Both the position numbers and the translations under genes were made by a program. Shown one piece after another: positions 1 through 5,374 of a stretch of DNA of 10,151 bases (position 1 is its first letter; every line of letters starts with the position of its first letter). The notes under the pieces are model-generated. The model was not told the DNA's origin. It ran no database searches and was given only the letters and a program-made list of their open reading frames with translations. Source of the stretch: an uncultured Clostridia bacterium (lineage in GTDB: Bacteria > Bacillota > Clostridia > Oscillospirales > Acutalibacteraceae); assembly GCA_937884995.1 (NCBI GenBank), contig CAKZZL010000031.1:1-10151 (forward strand). Direction: 5' to 3'.

Positions 1-194
1 TCAGGTATTCGGATTTATCTGATGGGGACTGCTGCCATGACATCATCATGGACAAGAGAAGGATAAAGGACTGACAATTCCAGTTTGTCGGGATGCTCGG
101 CAATAGTGTTAAAACATAATGAATTGTTAGGAGATAGTGCTCTCATGCGTGATAATATTCAGTTATGGTGTAATGCTTAGAAAGGAGGAAACCG
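1..194 (+). other. Upstream region with possible 3' end of an unseen gene
   Basis: No complete gene fits here. Frame 1 is open from base 1 to a TAA at 64-66 and reads ...YLMGTAAMTSSWTREG; the spacing G-x4-x3-W-x3-G is loosely like the last helix of TetR-family regulators, which often precede paired ABC exporters, but the match is weak. Frame 3 is also open, to a TGA at 72-74, so the true frame is undecided. After the TAA, frame 1 stays open again to a TAG at 178-180. I see no convincing -35/-10 pair and no terminator between 75 and 180, so the ABC operon may be read through from upstream. Confidence 0.25.
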
Positions 195-1973
195 ATGAAA
201 GACAATTTCAGATATATGCTGGAAAACTGGTTGAAATGGGATAAAAAGAGCCTCAAATTCTTTTTTCTGTGGGTTCCAGCATTGGTGTTGCAACCGCTGG
301 TGACGGCCTACATACCGAAAGCAATGATTGACGCTATCAATAAAGGCGTTACTGTTAAAAATATGACGGTTATCGTTGCACTTTTGAGCCTTCTGCTAAC
401 GCTGACAATTTGGCTGGATCCGTTTATGAAGGAGCTGGTCAGAGGCGGTGCAAGAATTGTTAGAATGCGTTATGCCGTTATGGCGTTTCGCAAAACGCTT
501 TCCACCGATTATGTGAACATAGAAAGCCTTGAAGGCAGAGAAAAGCAGAAAAGAGCAGAAGCGTTCTATAACGCAAGGTTTTCTTCCGGCGCTGCGTTTG
601 TGGAGCAGTGCGCTCATTTTCTTGTTTGCCTTATTGGTGTTATCGCCTCCTCCATACTCATTTACAAAATCAATATCCTTATGATTTTGTTGATTCTTAT
701 CACCTGCGCCTGCGAGTTTTTCCTTTTGAAATTCCTAAAAACAAAGCAGGTCGAAACGACGGATAACTATTCAAAGCTGTCGGGTAAATTTGAGTATTTC
801 TATAAGTTGTCCAAAAACGCAGAAGCCTCAAAAGATATAAAACTATATAGCTTTTCGGATTATCTTATAAAGATCGCAGCAGATTTCGTTTATCAAATTG
901 AGCGTATTAATGCCAAATACACCAAACAGAGCGCTGCAATCAGTGGTGTAAGAGCACTGCTCAATCTTGTTCGTGAGTTGGTTGCTTACGCATATTTGAT
1001 ATACTTGGTGCTTAAAAACCGTCTCTCCGTTTCCGATTTCATTTTCTATTTTGGTATTATCACGGGATTTTCAAACTGGATAATGAACCTCGTTTTTAGC
1101 TATATGGAAATTTCCCGCTGCTGTACGGACTGCACTTTGTACCGTGCTTTTGTGGAAGAAGAAAACGAAAGTGAGGGCAAGCCGGAGGTTGATTTCAGCG
1201 AAGTTAATTCGATAGAATTCAGAGGAGTTTCCTTTACCTATCCTGCAAGCGATACTGAAACGATACGGAATATGTCCTTTAAGGTCAACAAGGGTGAAAA
1301 TATCGCTATCGTAGGCGAAAACGGTGCAGGCAAAACAACGGCAATTAAACTCCTTTGCGGATTATACTATCCGAGCAAGGGCGATATTTTGATTAATGGC
1401 TCAAGCTGTAGAGAATTTTCTACGGATAGCTACTTCAATCTATTCTCCGCTGTTTTTCAGGATTACTGCTTTATGCCAATGACGGTAGCTGAAAACATCA
1501 CCGCTGAGCAGGCGTATGATAAAGAACGTCTGTATGCTGCATTTGATAAGGCAGGTATTACAGACAAAATCAATTCGCTAACCGACCAAGAAAACACCTT
1601 AATGGTGAAAGAGGTATATAAAAACGCCGCTGATTTCTCCGGCGGTGAAAAGCAAAAGCTGTTACTTGCAAAAGCGATTTACAAGAACGCTCCCGTGCTT
1701 ATTCTTGATGAGCCGACTGCGGCGCTTGACCCGATAAGCGAGAATGAACTGTATCTCAAATACAACGAACTGACGGAGGATAAAATCTCATTCTTCATTT
1801 CTCACCGCCTTTCCTCAACCCGTTTTTGCGACAGAATACTGTTTATTAAGGACGGTGCCATTGCGGAAAGCGGTACGCACGAGGAACTGATGGCGTTAAA
1901 AGGCGCTTATTACAGAATGTACCAAACCCAGAGTATGTATTATAAGGAAATGGGGGTGGCTGTAAATGAGTAA
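195..1973 (+). CDS. ABC exporter half-transporter (fused permease-ATPase), subunit 1
   Basis: This 592-aa protein has the ABC exporter layout: an N-terminal membrane domain (about residues 20-310, with hydrophobic spans near 22-40, 57-74, 140-180 and 262-300), then a nucleotide-binding domain (about 338-580). Visible motifs are an A-loop Tyr (Y349), Walker A GENGAGKT (374-381, K380), Q-loop Q422, signature FSGGE (481-485), Walker B VLILDEP (501-507) with catalytic E506, D-loop AALDP and H-loop H537. All ATPase residues are intact; the signature has Glu for the usual Gln. There is no N-terminal C39 peptidase, so leader cleavage is not its job. The start follows a strong AAAGGAGG at 181-188. 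The stop overlaps the next gene by 8 nt, so the two subunits are translationally coupled and probably pair as a heterodimer. The substrate is unknown: drug, peptide or lipid export are all possible. Confidence 0.93.
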   Translation: MKDNFRYMLENWLKWDKKSLKFFFLWVPALVLQPLVTAYIPKAMIDAINKGVTVKNMTVIVALLSLLLTLTIWLDPFMKELVRGGARIVRMRYAVMAFRKTLSTDYVNIESLEGREKQKRAEAFYNARFSSGAAFVEQCAHFLVCLIGVIASSILIYKINILMILLILITCACEFFLLKFLKTKQVETTDNYSKLSGKFEYFYKLSKNAEASKDIKLYSFSDYLIKIAADFVYQIERINAKYTKQSAAISGVRALLNLVRELVAYAYLIYLVLKNRLSVSDFIFYFGIITGFSNWIMNLVFSYMEISRCCTDCTLYRAFVEEENESEGKPEVDFSEVNSIEFRGVSFTYPASDTETIRNMSFKVNKGENIAIVGENGAGKTTAIKLLCGLYYPSKGDILINGSSCREFSTDSYFNLFSAVFQDYCFMPMTVAENITAEQAYDKERLYAAFDKAGITDKINSLTDQENTLMVKEVYKNAADFSGGEKQKLLLAKAIYKNAPVLILDEPTAALDPISENELYLKYNELTEDKISFFISHRLSSTRFCDRILFIKDGAIAESGTHEELMALKGAYYRMYQTQSMYYKEMGVAVNE

Positions 1974-3789
1974 AGCAAAGCTAATAAAAAGAATGTATCA
2001 TGAGGTTCACTCCCTTGACCGCCGCCTTCTTCCAACTACTGCTGTTCAGGCGGTGATTGACAGCATTAAGCCGTTTATCAATATTTACTTTTCGGCAAAG
2101 TTGATTACGCTGCTGACTCAAAAAGCGGATACAAAAGTGATTATCACCAATATTGCGTTGGTACTCGGCATTAATGTTATTATCTTCTTTTTAGCATCCT
2201 TCCTGAACAATTATAACGAAAATCATCGTATGATGCTGCTTGACCTTGAGAACAAGAAGGTCGAGGAAAAGCTGTATAATGCGGATTATGCACTGCTGAA
2301 TGACAGCGAATTTAAGGAGCTTTTGCATCGTCACGAGGAAGCGGGCAAGAGTCGCTGGGCGAGGCTGCCATACTTTATGTGGACAACGCTGCAATTCACA
2401 AGAGGCGTGTTGACCACGATTATCTCGTTTATTATCATTATCCCTCTGCTGAAAGTAGGCTTTGTCAGAACGGGCAACACCTTCTTTGAAAGACCGCTGT
2501 TTATCATTACCATAGTCGCAGCGATTGCAGTTATGGCAGTGGTAATACTGATTGTTGCTTCAAAGATAAACAAGTCCTATCTTGAAGCGAACGAGAAGTA
2601 CGCCGAGCTTGACCGTATTTTCTATTCCTTTATCGACATTTTAGGTGACTACAAAACGGGTAAGGAAATAAGACTTTACAAAGAGCAGAGCTTAATTGAC
2701 AGTATTGCAACGCAAAAGATACTGACGGACGGAGAGATAACGCTACGCAAGATTTCAATGAGAACGGCGAAATCAAGCTCGTTTATCGCAATTCTCGGTG
2801 CATTAGTCGGTTTCGGCGTGTACCTATTCATCGGCGTTAAGGGATTGTTCGGATTGTTCGGTATTGGCTCGCTCGTATTGTACTGCGGCTCGTTTATGCA
2901 GATTATCAGCGGTATTATGATGTTCGCTAATACACTTGGCAAACTGAAAGAGATATTACCGCTTGCAAGGGATTATTTCAAAATTTTGGAAGCCGAAAGC
3001 ACAATGATTTACGGCAACCGTGAGTTTGATTTAACCAATGGCTTTGAGATTGAGTTCAACAATGTTTCATTCAAGTATCCGAAAAGCAATAACTATGCCT
3101 TGCAGAATATCAATCTAAAGATTAATAACGGCGAAAAGTTGGCGGTTGTCGGTAGAAACGGCAGCGGTAAAACTACTTTTATCAAGTTGCTTTGTCGCCT
3201 CTATGATGTTGATGAGGGCGAAATACTCATTAACGGTATCAACATAAAAGAATATACTCGGGGTAGTCTGAACACTCTTTACTCTGTTGTGTTCCAAGAT
3301 TACAAGATTCTGTCATTGACAGTTGCAGATAACATTTCTGCAAGCGACGAGTGCGACAAATCCAAATTATATTCAGTACTTGAAAAAGCCAATATTAAGG
3401 ATAGGATTGAAGCGATGCCGCAAAAAGAAAGGGCTTATCTATATAAGGATTTAGACAAGTCCGGTGTTGAAATATCGGGCGGCGAAGCACAGAAGTTGGC
3501 GCTTGCCAGAGCGTTATACAAGGATTCACTGATTGTAATTCTTGACGAGCCGACAGCAGCGCTCGACCCGATTGCAGAAAATGAAATATACTCCCGTTTC
3601 AATTCCTTTGTGGAAAATAAAACGGCAATCTATATTTCGCACAGGCTTTCAAGCTGTGCCTTCTGCGACAGAATTGCTGTATTTGATAATGCCGAGCTTA
3701 TTGAAACAGGAACGCATAATGAACTTGTTTCAGCAAATGGCAAGTACGCAGAACTTTGGAACGCGCAGGCAAGTTATTATTTAGAATAA
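1966..3789 (+). CDS. ABC exporter half-transporter (fused permease-ATPase), subunit 2
   Basis: This 607-aa partner of the preceding gene has the same plan: a membrane domain (about 20-335, hydrophobic spans near 60-80, 147-163, 177-198 and 272-322) and an ATPase domain (about 360-600). Motifs are A-loop Y371, Walker A GRNGSGKT (396-403, K402), Q-loop Q444, signature ISGGE (503-507), Walker B VILDEP (524-529) with catalytic E528, and H-loop H559. Both subunits keep the catalytic Glu, unlike heterodimeric exporters with one degenerate ATP site. From the signature onward the two proteins are closely alike (TAALDPI, ENE, ISHRLSS, FCDRI, THxEL), pointing to an old tandem duplication. The ATG lies inside the end of subunit 1 (ATGAGTAA), with a G-rich ribosome site (GGGGGTGG) just upstream. 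A terminator follows within 20 nt, closing a two-gene operon. Substrate unknown. Confidence 0.93.
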   Translation: MSKAKLIKRMYHEVHSLDRRLLPTTAVQAVIDSIKPFINIYFSAKLITLLTQKADTKVIITNIALVLGINVIIFFLASFLNNYNENHRMMLLDLENKKVEEKLYNADYALLNDSEFKELLHRHEEAGKSRWARLPYFMWTTLQFTRGVLTTIISFIIIIPLLKVGFVRTGNTFFERPLFIITIVAAIAVMAVVILIVASKINKSYLEANEKYAELDRIFYSFIDILGDYKTGKEIRLYKEQSLIDSIATQKILTDGEITLRKISMRTAKSSSFIAILGALVGFGVYLFIGVKGLFGLFGIGSLVLYCGSFMQIISGIMMFANTLGKLKEILPLARDYFKILEAESTMIYGNREFDLTNGFEIEFNNVSFKYPKSNNYALQNINLKINNGEKLAVVGRNGSGKTTFIKLLCRLYDVDEGEILINGINIKEYTRGSLNTLYSVVFQDYKILSLTVADNISASDECDKSKLYSVLEKANIKDRIEAMPQKERAYLYKDLDKSGVEISGGEAQKLALARALYKDSLIVILDEPTAALDPIAENEIYSRFNSFVENKTAIYISHRLSSCAFCDRIAVFDNAELIETGTHNELVSANGKYAELWNAQASYYLE

Positions 3790-3808
3790 GCATTTAGAAG
3801 CTGATTTT

Positions 3809-3846
3809 TGAGGGTAGCAATGATATATCATTGCTACCCTCATTTT
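3809..3846 (+). terminator. Terminator of the ABC exporter operon
   Basis: Bases 3809-3842 form a perfect 34-bp palindrome (arms TGAGGGTAGCAATGATA and its complement), followed by TTTT at 3843-3846. It starts 20 bp after the stop of the second ABC gene. The T run lies on the + strand side; on the other side the - strand has A residues, so it is a + strand terminator and not a good one for the convergent fic gene. The T tract is short, but the stem is long and GC-rich at its base. Confidence 0.8.
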
Positions 3847-3962
3847 GACATCTTGAAACGCAGTATTCATGCAGTTTCCAGAACCTTAAAATGCTGACCT
3901 TTCAAGTCGAAATATAAAATTTTTAGAACAATGCAGAAAGTGTTAATTCGCATATGAATCAT

Positions 3963-4901
3963 CTAAAATGTTCTCCAGCATTTTGTTTTTAAAAAATCTA
4001 TAATATTTACCGTGTCCTTATCCTCATAATAAGCGACAAGTAATCTTTTAAATTCGGGAACATTATCTTCGGGAATAGCTATAATGCCTTCGCCATTAGA
4101 AATCAGATAATGGTTTGCAAAAATAACGGCGGCACGCTTATTGCCATCATTGAAAATCTGTGTTTTCATTGTGTAAAGGCATAAAGCGATAGCGTTATCA
4201 ATGGGTTTTTCGTTACGTTTGATTATCTCGTTAATAGTTTCCATTACACTCGTTTCAATCGGTAGCGGAGGTATATAACTTGTTCCGCCAATGGTTACGG
4301 GTACACCTCTAATTCGTCCGCCTTCGCTATAGAAGCCTTCGTTTACAAGCTTAGCAATGTGGCAAAGGATATGATAATTGCTTTCACATTGAATTACATC
4401 ATTGTCGAGAATGAATTCCCAAGCGTGTTTTAGATTTAATATTTTTTGCACATCTGAAGCAGTAACACCGTTAACCTTTCCGCCCTCAATGATTTCTTCA
4501 GTCTGAGGGAAGGATGTTGCTACACCTTCCAATACAGCCTGAGAATAAATGTTAGACTTCATATTTGCTCGTGCAAAATCGAGATTGAGAATTACTCTTT
4601 CGGGTAGTTTGCCGGATGAAAAACCAAGTTCAGCTAATTGTTTGTCTGTCTTACGAATGCTTTTTCGTAAATCTTTTGCTTCTCTGTTGCTACGAAGCAT
4701 GAGTTGATAGAGCTCATAAGAATATATATCAACATAGGTTGATGCTACTCTGCTTCCGATTCTTTTTCTAACGTACAAATACTTTTTACCATTGACCTCT
4801 TTGATTTCCGGAGTTCCATCATACGCAATCAGTTTTAATCTTGCTTGGAAGTCCGCTTTTTCTCTGAGTAATTCCTGAATTTTTTCAAAATTATTATCCA
4901 T
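3963..4901 (-). CDS. Class II Fic-domain protein with Gln in place of the catalytic His
   Basis: Fic proteins usually transfer AMP or another nucleotide part onto target proteins. This 312-aa protein has a charged N-terminal region (1-95) containing KYLYVRKRIGSRVASTYVD (40-58) and a probable helical or coiled segment (65-93). It then has the Fic core: a class II-like inhibitory segment YSQAVLEGVATS (119-130, E125-G126), the target-docking flap IRGVPVTIGGTSYIPPLP (197-214), and the active-site loop QIFNDGNKR (248-256). The canonical loop is HxFx(D/E)GN(G/K)R; the His position is Gln, codon CAG at 4158-4160. The rest of the loop, including F250, D252, N254 and R256, is kept. Without the His, standard AMP transfer is doubtful, so it may be altered in chemistry, regulatory or inactive. 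I chose the start at 4901 because AAGGAG sits 6 nt upstream; an in-frame ATG at 4922 precedes that site. No antitoxin gene is adjacent, as usual for class II. Confidence 0.85.
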   Translation of the reverse strand: MDNNFEKIQELLREKADFQARLKLIAYDGTPEIKEVNGKKYLYVRKRIGSRVASTYVDIYSYELYQLMLRSNREAKDLRKSIRKTDKQLAELGFSSGKLPERVILNLDFARANMKSNIYSQAVLEGVATSFPQTEEIIEGGKVNGVTASDVQKILNLKHAWEFILDNDVIQCESNYHILCHIAKLVNEGFYSEGGRIRGVPVTIGGTSYIPPLPIETSVMETINEIIKRNEKPIDNAIALCLYTMKTQIFNDGNKRAAVIFANHYLISNGEGIIAIPEDNVPEFKRLLVAYYEDKDTVNIIDFLKTKCWRTF

Positions 4902-4907
4902 AATAGA

Positions 4908-4913
4908 CTCCTT
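4908..4913 (-). promoter_or_regulatory. Ribosome binding site deciding the fic start
   Basis: AAGGAG on the - strand lies 6 nt before the ATG at 4901. It falls inside the longer in-frame reading that begins at 4922, so the shorter protein is the likely product. Its first two bases are also the end of the proximal arm of the 10-bp inverted repeat (4912-4921). Confidence 0.75.
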
Positions 4914-4954
4914 AGGGAACATTTGTAAGTCAATTATATATTATTGTTCCCTAA
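4912..4954. repeat. Operator-like inverted repeat around the fic -10
   Basis: TTAGGGAACA (4912-4921) and its exact complement TGTTCCCTAA (4945-4954) are 23 bp apart, with centres 33 bp apart, about three helical turns. One arm lies between -35 and -10; the other lies in the leader against the ribosome site. Because the distal arm is upstream of the predicted start of transcription, it is better explained as paired protein-binding sites than as an RNA hairpin. Confidence 0.55.
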
Positions 4955-4961
4955 ATTGCAA
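4933..4961 (-). promoter_or_regulatory. fic promoter
   Basis: On the - strand, TTGCAA (-35, 4956-4961) is separated by 17 bp from a perfect TATAAT (-10, 4933-4938). Transcription would start near 4926, leaving a leader of about 25 nt before the ATG. The spacer contains one arm of a 10-bp inverted repeat, and the -35 overlaps a second dyad, so repression by a DNA-binding protein is likely. Predicted from sequence only. Confidence 0.65.
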
Positions 4962-4973
4962 CATTTATGTTGC
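4958..4973. repeat. Dyad between two divergent -35 elements
   Basis: GCAACAT (4958-4964) and ATGTTGC (4967-4973) form a 7-bp inverted repeat separated by TT. Each end supplies part of a -35 element: TTGCAA for the - strand fic promoter and TTGCTT for a + strand promoter. A regulator bound here would cover both. Confidence 0.5.
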
Positions 4974-4998
4974 TTTATTGTATGAAAACTTTTATAAT
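4970..4998 (+). promoter_or_regulatory. Possible divergent promoter facing away from fic
   Basis: TTGCTT (4970-4975), a 17-bp spacer and a perfect TATAAT (4993-4998) lie on the + strand, back to back with the fic promoter. Its transcript would start near 5005 and enter a region with no convincing protein gene. The -35 is only a 3 of 6 match, but it is the same hexamer and spacing proposed for hppA. Confidence 0.4.
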
Positions 4999-5030
4999 GA
5001 ACTTGTCAACAGATTGTGGAATATTGTCGC

Positions 5031-5060
5031 TGTTATCAAGGTTGATAACAAAATGATAAC
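5031..5060. repeat. Perfect dyad TGTTATCAA-GG-TTGATAACA plus an extra half-site
   Basis: Bases 5031-5050 are a perfect inverted repeat with 9-bp arms and a GG centre. A third copy of the half-site, TGATAAC, lies at 5054-5060 in direct orientation, 11 bp (one helical turn) after the same heptamer at 5043. This is typical of an operator for a dimeric repressor. It sits just downstream of the predicted + strand start site. The regulator is not identifiable from this window. Confidence 0.5.
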
Positions 5061-5121
5061 GGTACATCAGTAACGATGGATAATATGGATACATCAAATA
5101 ATCAGGTAAAAAACGATATGA

Positions 5122-5277
5122 TTTCTAAACAAAAAAGTTTATATTCAAAGCATAATTGCAGAATTGATCGTGAAGACAGGAAAATCACGACACACAATTA
5201 CCAGTGTTTTGGCTTCGCACAAAGGAAAGGGCCTAATTGACGTATTGTTTCCAATAATACTGGATAATGTCAGGTAA
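5122..5277 (+). pseudogene. Possible relic of a protein-coding gene (3' end only)
   Basis: A 51-codon frame runs from just after TGA (5119-5121) to TAA (5275-5277), with no ATG and no ribosome site. It reads like real protein: it contains IIAELIVKTGKSR (res. 9-21) and KGLIDVLFPIILDNVR at its end, with alternating hydrophobic and charged residues and a helix-turn-helix-like flavour. I do not recognise the family. It could be the last part of a gene whose start has been deleted, or chance. Confidence 0.25.
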
Positions 5278-5325
5278 AATAATCTTTCATATATTTCGAC
5301 ATTTTGGAAGTCTTCGAAAAAAATA

Positions 5326-5365
5326 ATAGGTGTTCAGCTTGTTAGGCAGAACACCTATCTTTATT
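5326..5365 (-). terminator. hppA terminator
   Basis: ATAGGTGTTC (5326-5335) pairs with GAACACCTAT (5349-5358), giving a 10-bp stem with a 13-nt loop. Read on the - strand it begins 16 nt after the hppA stop and is followed by TATTTTTTT, a proper intrinsic terminator. On the + strand it is followed by CTTTATTTT, so it may also stop weak transcription from the fic side. Confidence 0.85.
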
Positions 5366-5374
5366 TTCAGGTTA

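Larger units (their letters stand above)
5005..5325 (+). other. Gene-free stretch; possible small RNA or decayed gene
   Basis: No standard gene fits between fic and hppA. A + strand transcript from the divergent promoter would run to the hairpin at 5326-5358, which also has T-rich DNA on this side (CTTTATTTT). A 6-bp stem (TCGTGA 5168-5173 with TCACGA 5185-5190) lies inside. Whether this is a non-coding RNA of about 350 nt or only the decayed remains of a gene cannot be decided from sequence. Confidence 0.25.

Noticed and set aside
396..3784. Short antisense and out-of-frame open frames within the ABC exporter genes
   Set aside because: They are shadows of the two ABC genes with no ribosome sites or recognisable domains.
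5076..5240. 54-codon + strand frame with an ATG in the fic-hppA gap
   Set aside because: No ribosome binding site precedes it and its composition is not protein-like; the overlapping start-less frame looks more like a coding relic.
5102..5279. Direct repeat TCAGGTAAAA at 5102-5111 and 5270-5279
   Set aside because: A 10-bp AT-rich match 168 bp apart is expected by chance, and there are no inverted ends or transposase to suggest an insertion.
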